Assembly: GCA_039000515.1 (NCBI GenBank)
Contig: JBCFYV010000230.1
Coordinates: forward strand, 1-64,000
Reading direction: 5' to 3'
Length of the DNA: 64,000 nt
Source of the DNA: Timema cristinae
Taxonomy: Eukaryota > Arthropoda > Insecta > Phasmatodea > Timematidae
Positions 35,385-47,690 of the stretch are shown here, one piece after another (position 1 is the stretch's first letter; each line of letters opens with the position of its first letter). The notes beneath the pieces are model-generated. The model saw only the letters and a list, made by a program, of their open reading frames with translations. It was not told where the DNA came from and made no database searches. The translations under genes were made by a program, and so were the position numbers.

Positions 35385-35415
<31 letters not shown>

Positions 35416-37773
35416 TGGGGGAAAGGGTAAAAAAAGAAAAAAAATAGATAGAAAAAAAAACCAACGATCGGCTTTAAAAAAAAAATTTTTGAAAGTGGGG
35501 AAAGAAAACGCAAACTGGGTTTTGGCCCCCGTAGGGGTTTGTGGGAAAGGGTGAGAAAAAGGGTAAAGAGTATAAGGAAAAGGTTTAGGGTTTTGCCTTT
35601 GGGTTTTTGGGGGAGTTGCAAATAATTTTCTGGCTTACAATCGATGACCCCTTGTTTTAGCAGACATAAAGATCCTTCAAAGTTACTTGGGTGACACTAA
35701 ACGGGGGTACAGTTCAGGATAAGTTTATAATTACACAAATTTCCTGAAGGGGTTTTTATAGCGTCAATTTAGTTAATCGGGGGGAAATTATAAAAATGTT
35801 TCCGAGTGACTGGGAAACCCCAAAAACACACTACATTTTATTTTTTTTCGGTTCTCTAACGCCAATATTCACGAGTTTGACCTTAGTTAAGAAATGTAGG
35901 AAGGTGCCTGATGGCTTACGCTAGTTAATTAAACTTATTTCATTTTTTTTATATGTCAAGTTTGTTACCTGTCCCTATATAAATCTTTTAAAAAGGGGGG
36001 TTTGGACAAAATGTTAAGCTCGTCTAGGCAGGTTTTTCTGAAAGGGGAAAACCCGTTTTTTGTTGTGTATCGGGGTGGATTTTTTAAAAATTGGGTTTCC
36101 CTTTTTTCCACTCCACTAAAAAAGCGTGTACACCCTTCCCCTAAATTCTGCCTTTTACATAAAATTTTTCTTTTAAAATAAATATTTTAAATAATGTAGG
36201 TACGTACGTAAAAAAAAATTCTGCGAAATTTTAAGGAAAATTTAATGGATAGAAACAATAAATAAATCACCTCGTTTTACTATACTCCAGCCCATACAAA
36301 TTTTTAAAATTTAAAGGGGTAGAGCTAAAAAGGGAAAATATTCAAAAAGAAAGAAAAACATACCAATAAAAATCACCCTTAGTCCCTTTTGGGCTGAGAC
36401 TAGAACTATATAGACGACCTAAACCAATTAATTCAACCCCTGCGTGCTTACTAATTTGTCCATTTCCCTTTTTTTATCGTGTAGGGAAAAAATGTCTATT
36501 TTTCATCTGGAATAATAAAAATTATTCTTACTGGGAATCACTAGTTCTAAACTTTATTTTAAGACATTACCAATCGCCCACTAAACAAGGGTTTCCCGGG
36601 TTTTGGTTTTACGGCGGGGAAATTTTTTGTTTTCTTATCACCAAACACCTGTTCGGGGAAACCGTAAAAAAAATTTACGTCAATTGTTAAGGATGAATAA
36701 ATTTGAGCTTAGGGGGGTGTCCCAACATTACGGGGAAATAGTGATAAAAAACCTTTAAAAAAAAACTATAATTCAAGGGGGGTTTTTAAAAACGCCGATA
36801 CCACATCACAAATTTAAAATATAAGTGAAGTGCCCTTAGCCCATTCGACCCCGAAGGGGGAATATTTGGGAGAAATGGGGTTCCCTTTTTCCCCGGGTGA
36901 CGAATTAACGGCTGTATTCTTTTTTTGTTTTCAAATAAATTATTTTTAAATCATGTTTTAATATATAATTGCTTCAAAATTTTTACCCCCCCCCCCCCTA
37001 CCCATACTTTTTGAACAAATAAAATTAGGGAAGGGGGGCCCGTCCTTAAAATTCGTAAGTTTTTGGGGGGAAGGGGGTTAAAAAAATTTTCTTACTTTTC
37101 ATGGGGGTTTAAGGGGGGGGGGGGGGGGTAAAAAATAATTCATTTTACGAAAAAATTTTTAAAAAATAAATGTTTGTGGGAAAACAACAAAAAACCTTTT
37201 TTTTCAGAAAAAAATAAATAATTATTAAAATTTTTCCTTATTTCACTTATGTTTACATCTAATTTACTGCAATAAAATGTCATATCATTTTATTTTTACG
37301 AATTTATGCCCTAAAAATAATTAAATGTTTAAAAATAATCAATTTTACCAAATCGTAAAAAAAAATTTTTTACCTAATAAAGAAGAGAGAGTGTTGGTGA
37401 AAAAGGGGTCTTAAAATCACCCCTTAGTAAAAATTCTCCTCTCGGTATTTTCAACCTACTTTCTTTTCCCGTGACTGATTTTTGAGTGCAGATTCCAGCG
37501 TTTTCCCCGAGAAAAAAGTGTGAAAATAAAAAAAAAACTTTACGCGACTGCCCCTTGATGCAGTGGGCGATTTCCCCCCCCCCCCACTCACAGTTTTCTC
37601 TGCTCACCGTAGCGAAGGCTCAAAACAACTATAATGACACACGAGGGGGAAATTTTCCTTCACCCCAACATCAATGGGGGTAAGGGAGGGGGAAGATTTA
37701 AAAAAAAAAAAACAAAAAAACCAGGTGAACACTTTTATTTGATATTTTATTGGATCCATTGGATCGAGATAAA
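33080..37773. other. Homopolymer-distorted sequence, low reliability
   Basis: Runs of four or more identical bases follow one another (AAAA, TTTT, GGGG, CCCC), including a 29-base G run at 35,387-35,415, a C run near 36,985 and a G run near 37,118. Frames here (for example 35,283-35,621) are Phe/Pro/Leu or Lys/Gly low-complexity translations. Only the MITE at 34,007 is recognisable. Confidence 0.6.
34007..34267. mobile_element. 261-bp TA-flanked MITE with ~65 bp TIRs
   Basis: The left end CAGGGTGGCCCACGGAAAAG and the complement of the right end CAGGATGGCCCACCCGGGAA continue together through TAGC, CCTCCTA-ATCCAGCAGG-CC and ACTCT-A. TA occurs directly outside both ends (34,005-34,006; 34,268-34,269). 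No coding potential. The termini resemble those of the element at 30,240 (CAG-GTG-CC), consistent with the same superfamily. Confidence 0.75.
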
Positions 37774-40700
37774 TAATTCCATAGGGGGTCCAACAGATAT
37801 AACTACATCCCAGATTTTATGTTTTCCCTAGGGGTTTCCCAAAAATATAACTACACCCCCTATTATTATGTTCCATAGGGGCCCAAAAGATATAAATACA
37901 ACCCAGATTTTTATGTTCCATAGGGGGTCCAACAATATAACTACAGCCACGATTTTTATGTTCCATAGGTTTCAACAATATAACTACACCCCCAGATTAT
38001 TTGTTTCATAGGTTTCAACAATATAACTACACCCACGAATTATTAGTTCCATAGAGGTTCAACAAAAAAAACTACAAACCACGAAAATTTTATGTCCATA
38101 GGGTGTCCAACAATATAACTACAGCCCACGAATTTTTATGTTCCAAGGGGGTTTAAAAAAAACTACAGACCCAGATTTTATTTCCATAGGGGGTCCAACA
38201 GATATAACTACAACCGCAGATTTTTATGTTCCATAGGGTTCCAACAAATATAACTACAGCCACGAATTATTATGTTTCCCTAGGGTGTCCAACAATATAA
38301 ACAGCCCAGATTTTTAGTTCCAAGGGGGTTTCCCAAAAGATATAACACAGCCCCCCGAAATTTTTATGTTCCAAGGGTGTTTCAAAAAAAATAACTACAG
38401 CCAGAATTTTTATGTTTCCCTAGGGTGTCCCAAAAATAAACTACAGCCCAGATTATTTTGTTCCATAGGTGTTCAATAGATTAACTACAGCCCACGATTT
38501 TTTTGTTTTATAGGGTGTTCAACAATAAACTCAACCAGATTATTATTTCCTAGGGGGTTCAACAAAAAACTACACCCCCGAATTAATATTTCCTAGGGTT
38601 CCCAAAAGATATAACTACAACCCGATTATTAAATTTTCCCTAGGGGGTCCAACAGATATAACTACAGCCCCAGATTATTATGTTCCATAGGGTGTCCAAC
38701 AGATATAACTACAGACCCACGAATTATTATGTTCCATAGGGTGTCAACAGATATAACTACAACCACAGATTATTAGTTCCAAGGGTGTCAAAGATATAAC
38801 TACAGCCACAATTATTTGTTCATAGGTGTTCAACAATATAACTAAGCCCACAGTTATATGTTCCATAGGGTGTTCAACAATATAACTACAGCCCAGAATT
38901 ATTATGTTCCATAGGGTGTCAACAGATATAACTACAGCCACAGATTATTATGTTCCATAGGGTGTCAACAGATATAACTACAGCCCACAATTATTATGTT
39001 CCATAGGGTGTCAACAGATATAACTACAGCCCACGATTATTATGTTCCATAGGTGTCCAACAGATATAACTACAGACCCAGATTATTATGTTCCATAGGG
39101 TGTCCAACAGATATAACTACAGCCCACGAATTATTAGTTCCATAGGGTGTTCAACAGATATAACTACAGACCACAGATTATTATGTTCATAGGGTGTCAA
39201 CAGATAAACTACAGCCCAAGATTATAGTTCATAGGGTGTTCAACATATAACTGGCCACAGATTATATGTTCCATAGGTGTTCAACAGATATACTACAGCC
39301 ACAGATTATTTTGTTCATAGGTGTCAACAGATATAACTACACCACGAATTATTATGTTCCATAGGGTTCAACAGATATAACTACGACCGCAGATTATTTA
39401 TGTGTATAGGGTGTTCAACAGATATACTACAGCCCACGAATTAATAAGTTCATAGGGTTCAACAGATATAACTACAACCCAGATTATTATTTCCATAGGG
39501 TGTTCAAAGATATAACTACATACCAGATTATTTGTTCACAGGGTGTCCAACGATATAATCATCCACAGATTATTTGTGTCCCTAGGGTGTCAACAGATAT
39601 AACTACAGCCACAGTTATTATGTTCCATAGGGTGTTCAACAGATATTAAACTACAGCCAAGATTAATTTGTCCATAGAGGTGTCAACAGATATAACTACA
39701 GACCACAGATTAAATGTTCATAGGGTGTTCAACAGAATATAACTACAGCCCACAGATTATTATGTTCCATAGGGTGTCAACAGATATAACTACAGACCAC
39801 AGATTATTATGTTCCATAGGGTGTTCAACAGATATAACTACAGACCGACAGATTATTATGTTCATAGGGTGTTCAAACAGATATAACTACAACCACAGAT
39901 TTTATTTTCCATAGGTGTTCAACAGATATAACTACATACCACAGATTATTATGTTCCATAGGGTGTCCAACAGATATAACTACAGACCACAGATTATTAA
40001 GTTCCATAGGGTGTCCAACAGATATAACTACAGCCCACGAATTATTATGTTCCATAGGGTGTTCAACAGATATAAACTACAACCCACGATTAATTAGTTC
40101 CATAGGGTGTTCAACAGATATAACTACAGCTACGAATTATATAGTTCGATAGGGTGTTCAACAGATATAACTACAGACCACAGATTTTATGTTCCATAGG
40201 GTGTTCAACAGATATAACTACAGCCCACAGAATTATTATGTTCCATAGGGTGTTCAACAGATATAACTACAGCCCACAGATTATTATGTTCCATAGGGTG
40301 TTCAACAGATATAACTACAGACCACAGATTATTATGTTCCATAGGGTGTCCAACAGATATAACTACATACCACAGATTATTATGTTTCATAGGGTGTCCA
40401 ACAGATATAACTACAGACCACAGATTATTATGTTCCATAGGGTGTCCAACAGATATAACTACAGCCCACAGATTATTTTGTTCCATAGGGTGTCCAACAG
40501 ATATAACTACAGACCACGAATTAATAAGTTCCATAGGGTGTTCAACAGATATAACTACAGACCACAGATTATTGTGTTCCATAGGGTGTCCAACAGATAT
40601 AACTACATAACACAGATTATTATGTTCCATAGGGTGTTCAACAAATATAACTACAGACCACAGATTATTATGTTCCATAGGTGTTCAACAGATATAACTA

Positions 40701-40952
40701 CAGACCGCAGATTATTATGTTCCATAGGGTGTTCAACAAATATAACTACAGACCACGAATTAATAAGTTCCATAGGGTGTCCAACAGATATAACTACAGA
40801 CACGAATTAATAAGTTCCATAGGGTGTCCAACAGATATAACTACAGCCACGAATTAATAAGTTCCATAGGGTGTTCAACAGATATAATTACAGACCACAG
40901 ACTATTATGTTCCATAGGGTGTCCAACAGATATAACTACAGATCACAGATTT
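37774..40952 (+). repeat. Minisatellite array, 48-bp unit, about 66 copies
   Basis: The unit is approximately ATAACTACAGACCACAGATT then ATTATGTTCCATAGGGTGTT and CAACAGAT. Variants GCCCACGAATT and ATACCACAGATT alternate irregularly. Copies from about 39,900 onward are nearly full length and regular; copies before about 38,650 are shortened and full of stretched homopolymers. Because 48 is a multiple of 3, long frames appear on both strands (218 codons at 40,154-40,810 plus; 157 codons at 40,205-40,678 minus) with a 16-residue period. Confidence 0.95.
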
Positions 40953-41130
40953 ACAAGGCGTAGTTTTATTATTAATTACAGGTAGAAAATAGCTCTGGTG
41001 CGGATATAGCAATTTGTGATGTGATCATATATAAATTAAATTAAATTAGTTTAGGCATATAATCCAAATGGGTAGTAAGACGCGGGAATAAACTTAAAAA
41101 AAGTATTAGTTTTAAAGAGAGACCTGCATA

Positions 41131-41210
41131 GAAAAATTGAACCCGAGACTGTTGTCTCCTCACGCGAATGTCCTGTCACTGAGCTATTCAGGTATCGTCC
41201 CGGCTTCAAG
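41131..41210 (-). mobile_element. tRNA-like SINE head, minus strand
   Basis: On the minus strand: CCTGAATAGCTCAGTGACAG (A box) and TCTCGGGTTCAATTTTTC (B box). No acceptor pairing. The A box resembles that of the family-2 head at 21,826. A (AAT)n microsatellite follows at 41,301-41,347. Confidence 0.5.
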
Positions 41211-41311
41211 GTCATGAAGGGTTGTTAATATATATAGGCCTATATATATATTTCTAGCTCCGCGTCGTACTACCCGTTTAGATTATACCCTTATGTATAT
41301 AAATAATAATA

Positions 41312-41348
<37 letters not shown>

Positions 41349-41364
41349 GCGAATGGTTGTAAGG

Positions 41365-41520
41365 ATTAGGAAGGTTATATCTAGATAATTTATACCCGAA
41401 TTTGCATGGAGAGAAAGATAGAGTGGAAAACATTTTTTTAGAAAACCACCCTCAGGAGATTTGAACCTTGATCTCCCCGTCATCAGCAATCTAGTCTACC
41501 ACGAGAGTAGCGCGTTAGGA
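41365..41520 (-). mobile_element. tRNA-derived SINE, family 1
   Basis: On the minus strand: GTGGTAGACTAGATTGCTGA, TGACGGGGAGATC, AAGGTTCAAATCTCC (B box), TGAGGGTGGTTTTCTAAAAA, GTTTTCCACTC, CATGCAAATTCGGGTATAAA. This is one of the clearest copies of the family. Confidence 0.7.
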
Positions 41521-41714
41521 CTGTCGCTAACGAAGTGGGTAAGGGTTGTCTGTAATCTTCAAATCATTACAATTAAATATTGTACAAAAGGCAGTACAGA
41601 ATTGACTCCGAGTCATCAGTGACTGTGGTTCGACCATAGCTTTAAGTAGATGGCGAATACACACGTCCATTACAGACTCTGACTTTGAACTTTGTGTTAA
41701 GAATGGCCTATTGC

Positions 41715-43230
41715 ACAGGACGAGTCCTCACCTGGTTCAGTGGTAGAGACTTGGTACACTAGTCTTAAGGTCATAATAGACTATAAATACTTAAAAAAAT
41801 AGTTGGATTGATATTTTATTCATATTTATGTATTTTATCAATGTCTGAAAACCTCTGTGGATCACCTTGGTATGTCTCTATTGGGACTCTGAACTGAGAT
41901 TAGGATCATGAATCTATCAAGAACTACTTCCTGAAGTTTGAGCAGTCCAAGGTACAAGGTACCGGGTTCCGGAGTTATCTGATCCAAGGGCTTGAGAACT
42001 ATGTCATTGAGTCGGGAGACTCCCACAAACGTTCCAAATCCCTACACGGATAGATGATATGTTTGATAGTTTGTGGTCCGTTATAGGCTCTCATCTAGAA
42101 CTCTAGAAACACCTGTAGGTTTTATTGGTTCTATCAATTATTGTTTGGAAAATAGTTTTATTGTTCAGGTATGTATTTCGTGAAATGCAATAACTCGTCA
42201 CTTTAAGGTAACGGTAAATATCATGGCGTGTCTTTTAGTATCAGTTTATGATTTAAAATGTTTTCGCGTTTATTATATTCTGGAAGCATCAAAAACGTGC
42301 ATTTGGGCATCAGCTTTAGCAAACGCATATTGAAACTCAAAGCATTATCTGCACTGCGCATGCCTTTTCTTTTGTGTATGACTTGTATCGTTACCTCCCC
42401 TTCACTCTATTATATAGAGAAAGTAACGATAACTAGATTGTAGTTAACTATTAAAAAAGCTAAATGCACGACACGATAGAAGTAGGGAAACATATTAAAG
42501 AAGAAAGAGAATTGAATTTGGTAACAATAATATATTTTTTATACAAATAAAATAAAAGGGTAATATTGGTTTACAAAACTTATTGAAGAATGAAAGTTGG
42601 ACAGGAAATAATTAAGTGTAGTGAAATCCGTTAGATAGGCTAGATAAATCAGTAAATTATAGAAGTATAACTATAAACTTTAAGTTTTAAACTGAAAAAT
42701 ATAACAGGGTTTAATAACTCCAAATATACAGGAACTTCCCCGTAGCACAAAGAGAATACGCGTCCAAGACGTCACGGAAACAGCCAAAGGAAGTTAAGTT
42801 GATAAAAAAGAATTGGATGCCAAACCAGCCGGACTACAGCCAGATTTCCACTAGAAGGGTCCTAAACAAAAAATATGGTGAATTAATTACACATCAAGAT
42901 ATCACTGCAAATCCTATAGTTGAGTTACTAAGTGATTGATGGCCAAGATAGCTAGCTTGACTTGAGACTATGAAATACATCCTATTAATAAATTATCAAG
43001 AGGACCTTCTTTCAATTACATTAGCAGATAGCTAACAATCCGGTGTCCACACAAAATTGTATTATCGCCGGTCATTTCCCAGTGGGTACTGCCAGAGCAT
43101 TCAATAGTATATTTTATACCACTACCCTCTCCCTGGGGTGTAAAATCAAATCTAGTACCCCGCCAAAATTAAATGCTAGGACAAATTAAAGTGCCAACAA
43201 GGGAATAATGAAAACACTATCTGTGCGGGC
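41715..43230. other. Unassigned sequence
   Basis: CACCTGGTTCAGTGGTAGAG at 41,729 resembles an isolated tRNA A-box, without a convincing B-box. TATCGTTAC and GTAACGATA (about 42,387 and 42,424) form a small hairpin. The 61-codon frame at 42,258-42,443 is not recognised. Confidence 0.35.
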
Positions 43231-43233
43231 CAT

Positions 43234-43720
43234 TTATACAAAACTAGCCGGTTCCACACGTTGCGCATCCCAAAAATAGTAACGCAGAAAAAGAGGTACC
43301 AACAAAAATGTCGTAAGATACTGACCCAACAAGGTCCTCAATAAGGGCGTTAGACTACCTGCTTGTAGCCATATAAAATTCGAACAAGTGAGCTTGACGT
43401 TCATGACGTCATAGGATATTGTGGAGTAAAAAAACGGAATAATGAACTTATGAATTGTTGGGTTAAACACCAAACCAAAATTAGTCATTCTGACTAAATA
43501 AACAAGTCTGAAGGACTTGGACAACATTATAGTCGACTCGACTGAGTAAATTAAGTCAAAAGGACTGATAAAACAAACATTAGCCACTCGGACTAAATCA
43601 ACAAGTCTGAAGGACTTGGACAACATTCGTAGAATACTTGAAACATCAGACAAGATTCCCTCAGCGTCGAGGTGGTGAGACCCACGACCCAACCATCAGG
43701 GCCAGATGTTACTTTCTTGG
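43234..43720 (-). repeat. Internally duplicated segment with a 152-codon frame
   Basis: ACTAAAT-AACAAGTCTGAAGG followed by ACTTGGACAACATT occurs twice, at about 43,492-43,530 and 43,588-43,626, giving the frame at 43,234-43,692 an internal repeat (MLSKSFRLV twice). The frame has no known domain. At its right side GGGCCAGATGTTAC (43,700-43,713) has the look of a primer-site/LTR junction for a minus-strand LTR element, but no second LTR or pol domain is visible. Confidence 0.35.
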
Positions 43721-43724
43721 TGTT

Positions 43725-44510
43725 GGAGCAGAGGTTCCCCCTTCAAGATATCTGATGATTAACTACAATACTGTGAACCTATAGGTTACCCCGTTATATA
43801 CTCTATATCCTGACTATACTGGACCAAATATGGGCATGTAAATAAGAAAAAGGAAGGAAGGGGGAGGTTTGGAACAGTGGAAAAAGAGTTGCCAAGAAAG
43901 TCCACTAAGGCAGCAGCGCTCGGGTTTGCGGCATTGAAAACAACGACAGTCTGACCTTTCTTTAACTTGGAGTTCAAGGGTTTAGACGTCTGTTTTTGAA
44001 ACTACCCACGCCTTCGCTTACGCCATACTGGCAGGGATACTGTATTGAAGCATGGTGTTTGTATCCGGGTACATCCACTTAATAGAAAGTAGAACACAAA
44101 TGATATTTTAGTAGAATATATCAGTTTAACTTCTCTTCTTTGTATTCCGTTATTTCAGTTTATATTTTTGTGCAGATTACGGTTTGTAGATGTCATATAA
44201 CTTGGTTGACATGCTACATATTCTTCTTTAGCGCATGCTCTTTCTTTCTGTGTATGGCTCCTCTCTGCATATGCTCTTGCTATCAAGAGGTCTGAAAAAT
44301 TTAAAAATATGTGTGCCCCAAAGCAGGAATTTTAAAATTTTGATTAATTTTTTAAAAACTAATTAAAAACCAGGCAACGCAGGACTTAAAGACATTAGCT
44401 ATAAAGTGACCTTACATATACAATTATTAAATGAAACACAATATTTTCCCGGACAACGCCGGGCACTTCAGGTAGTTTAGTATATTCTAAAAAATGGCCA
44501 CTTGAAAATC
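43725..44510. other. Unassigned sequence with an RTE-like end phrase
   Basis: CCCGGACAACGCCGGGCACT then TCAGGTAGTTTAGTATA at 44,449-44,485 resembles the reverse-oriented end phrase of the ACTAGCTG-type repeats. Nothing else is recognised. Confidence 0.35.
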
Positions 44511-44514
44511 ACGC

Positions 44515-44745
44515 TTAAGTGGAGCCGAATGGTCTAAGTCGTAACTCTAGTGATAAGATTGACCTTTTGATGACAGGTTAGATTGGGGTTCGAGGTCCGT
44601 TAAGATCTTTTGAGGGTGGCTTTTACCAAATGGTTTCCCATTATCTTTTACACGCAAAATGAGGGCAGTTTGCATCTAAAATGCCCACTTCTTCATCCCT
44701 AATCCATTAGAATAATTATCAGAATATGCGTTTATAGCATGAACA
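44515..44745 (+). mobile_element. tRNA-derived SINE, family 1, with A and B boxes
   Basis: GGAGCCGAATGGTCTAAGTC (leucine/serine tRNA-like A region), a long variable region with TGATGACAGGTTAGAT, TGGGGTTCGAGGTCC (B box), then TTTGAGGGTGGCTTTTACCA, ATGGTTTCCC, ACGCAAAATGAGGGC. This is the most complete head of the family in the window. Confidence 0.65.
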
Positions 44746-44934
44746 GTTAGAAGACTGGTGATGTAAAATTAAGAAAAAAAACTGATTTGAAACTATCTAA
44801 GTCATTAATTTTTAAAAAAATATTTTGTTATAGGTATTTACTCAGAAAACAAATTGTTAACAAATTTAAAAATAATGGCCTTAGCTTACAATCTCTTCTA
44901 CTCCAACCTAAGTTGAATTTTTTAGTAGGTGGCC

Positions 44935-45105
44935 GTTTATGGCTTGAGGTGCAACTATCGCAATAGACTAGACTGCCAATAACAGGAAATTCGAGATTAA
45001 AATCATGGTCGGATGTACTGAAGTTAATTCTCCTAAATGGTTTACCCCCCACAACTTTCACGCAAATGCTGGTACAATTCATATGCATTCAACTTTAATC
45101 ATTAC
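44935..45105 (+). mobile_element. tRNA-derived SINE, family 1
   Basis: AACTATCGCAATAGACTAGA then CTGCCAAT (shared with 47,540), GAAATTCGAGATTAAAATC as a decayed B region, GGATGTACTGAAG, AATGGTTTACCC, TTTCACGCAAATGCTGGTAC. Confidence 0.65.
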
Positions 45106-45109
45106 TAAC

Positions 45110-46240
45110 ACTGTACGTATTATATGCATTTTTCCCAAACGAGTAATTAATGTTACTAAAAGATATAAGAACTTATAGCATTAAAGGTATGGATGAGAGA
45201 AAAAATGGTTTAGTTTAATGAATTATGCTACTGGTAATTTTCTGAACAGGCCGTACTAATTCAAAATAGTATACCTTCTTTATTGAAATAGGGTTAGATA
45301 GATCTAGTAGATAATACCCATTTATCAAGAGTGGGAAAAAAATAGTTGATTGATCATTGAAAAAAAAAAGTTTTTCTCACTACTCATTTCAACCTTTGAT
45401 CACCTTCCCATCACTCTACAACGCTAGATAAAAATAAAAAATAAAGTTTTTTGTCGACAATATGCTATGGAACCCCTTTCCCCCTTTTTTTTTATCGGTG
45501 CCATCCACAGCTTTCATCCCAAGTCCATCGTGACGTCATATACCAACAATATGAAGGAAATTACGAACTGCTATCTTGTTGATGAGTTGACACTCTTCCC
45601 TGCCTTCCCGCCCCTAGAAAGAAAGTTTTTTTTTATATTTCTTATGTCTGATTCTAGCGTAGCTACCAACAACCCACCCTTCCCCCACCCTTGGCTATCA
45701 CAAACCCCATACACCCATCGTAACGTCAAGGTGTGGGTGCAATTGTCACTTATAAGGCTGAGCCCAAAGATCTATAAAACTATTAGTTGTCGATCTTTTA
45801 CGGTCAACAAATTCTAAGTGCATCATGTTAATAATTGTTTGTTCTTAACATTTCCACAGTCTTAAATAAATATTTCTCTTTGGATTCCAAATGGAAATAT
45901 TTCCTAAAAATTTCTCCATGGATTTAAAGTAGATATTTTTACTTATTTGATAAACTTAGATACTAATTAATATTATATTCTTTAGTACTTGATATTAATA
46001 AAGAATAACTATGGTTCACGCAGTTTAAAACGTCAGCATGTCAAAGATATAATTATTTTATATCGTTTTTTCTGGGATGAAAGAATAACTCTGCCAAATG
46101 ACCTTAAAATTGGTCCACGGATTTACAGTAATCGTGGAAGAATAGGCGAAGAAATCAGACAATAAAAATACCGGAACAGTAGCGTTAAAACAAGAGCCGT
46201 TTCGCTCAACTAGTAACCATTTGAAATAACATGGGGGCTT
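45110..46240. other. Unassigned sequence
   Basis: A 116-codon plus-strand frame (45,467-45,817) lacks any recognised domain and begins in a CT/T-rich tract. I do not call it a gene. Confidence 0.35.
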
Positions 46241-47534
46241 AGTTTTTATTATTTATAAATTTCTATACTAGGTTTGATGTCATAGTCTTTTTTTTCAAAA
46301 ACCATGTCTAAATTTGGTCATTTATTTAATTTTGGGGGGAAATGGTGTTTCTTTTAGTGGGTTGAAAGTCCATATTCTGGGGGGGATTTTTTCTTTTTTA
46401 AATCGGGGCTAAGCCCGAACCCCACTGTTTAATTTTTGTCGGGAACCCCTTTTCCCCGCATTGGCCCACCCCGGTTATATAGGGCCCCACAACCCTTTTA
46501 AAATAAAAAAACTTTTAAGTGATCCCCAAATTAATTTTTTTTTAAAAGCGTCGATAAATTTTGCAACTTTTTTAGAATTTTTTTTGATATTCGGGAAATT
46601 TTTTGCATTTTTTGGAAAATTTTCCGGGCATGGGGTTGTTGCCCCCAAAAATTTTAATCGTATACCTTTTTCTTCGGGCTTTAGTTAAAACCCCAAAAAG
46701 GGTTTTAAAATTTGGTACAACTCGAAAAAAACCAAGTCTGGAAGAAATACGTATGAAAAAAGTTTATTTAAATTTTATTTTTAAATAAAAACCAACCCCC
46801 AAAGGGATAAAAATTAAATTTGGGAAAAAAGACCCAAAGAGGGGAATGGAAGGTGATTTTAGAATAAGCGAGGGGGCTTTTGCAGTTTAAAAGTGAAAAC
46901 TTTTTTTGGCCCAAAATAAAAAAAAATATTCTCCAGGGCAAATTTAAAATTTTAAATTTTTTTTCAAAAGTTGACCTCATTTTTTAAATTTATCAGTCAA
47001 GGATTTTTGGTTTTTAATGAAAAGGTTTTTTCTCTTTAAATTTAAAAAGTTTTTATTCCCAAATGCCCCCAAAGGGCTCAGGGTAGATTTTTAAAAACTG
47101 TTGATATCAGCATGTGAAAAAAAACTAAGTTATATGTTTGGTTTTGGATTTAATATTGTATTTTTTTTGGGCCCCCTTAAAACATTTTTTTTACAAAAAA
47201 ACGGGCAAAAAATTTGTCATTTTCTCTTTTTCCCCTTTCCCCATCCCACCTTAAGGGCCCGGGAACTTTAAAACACCCTTTTTGCAACAATAATACTATT
47301 TTGAAAAAAAAAGGTTTCAATTTTTTGGAAAAAAAATTTTTTTTAGTTGGGTCTTTTTTTAAAAAAGGGACTTACTCTTTTTTTTTTAAAAAAAAAACAA
47401 GATAATTTAAAAATTATTTTTTTTTTAAGTTTGATAATAGAGATTAAAATTTTGAAATGGGGTTGCCCCAATATTTTTAAATTTTTAATGGGGGGCCCTT
47501 AAAAGATCAAACGAGCTTTTGAATGTATGTTCTA

Positions 47535-47690
47535 AGTTTATTACTATCGCAGTAGACTGGACTACCAATGAGGGGGAAAATTTAGGGTTCAAAACCCGTT
47601 TTTGGGGGTACTAAGGCTAGTCTTACATAAAAGGGGAAAAACACCCCCTTTCACGGAGATTTGGGGGTTTCATTGCATCTTTTAAATTTT
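47535..47690 (+). mobile_element. tRNA-derived SINE, family 1 (distorted)
   Basis: ACTATCGCAGTAGACTGGAC then TACCAATGAGGGGG, AGGGTTCAAAACCCG (B box), GGGGGTACTAAGGCTAGTC, TTTCACGGAGATTTGGG. Homopolymers are lengthened compared with other copies. Confidence 0.6.

Noticed and set aside
35283..35621. 112-codon Phe/Pro/Leu-rich minus-strand frame
   Set aside because: It spans a 29-base G run and other stretched homopolymers in an unreliable zone.
40154..40810. 218-codon plus-strand and 157-codon minus-strand open frames
   Set aside because: The 48-bp minisatellite unit is a multiple of three, so a stop-free phase stays open in any clean run of copies. The translation is a 16-residue repeat on both strands.
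37774..40952. CRISPR-like direct repeats
   Set aside because: Repeats are head-to-tail without unique spacers, no cas-like genes are present, and the context is eukaryotic.
45467..45817. 116-codon plus-strand frame
   Set aside because: No domain, start in a T-rich tract, and no supporting neighbour. It was kept only as unassigned sequence.
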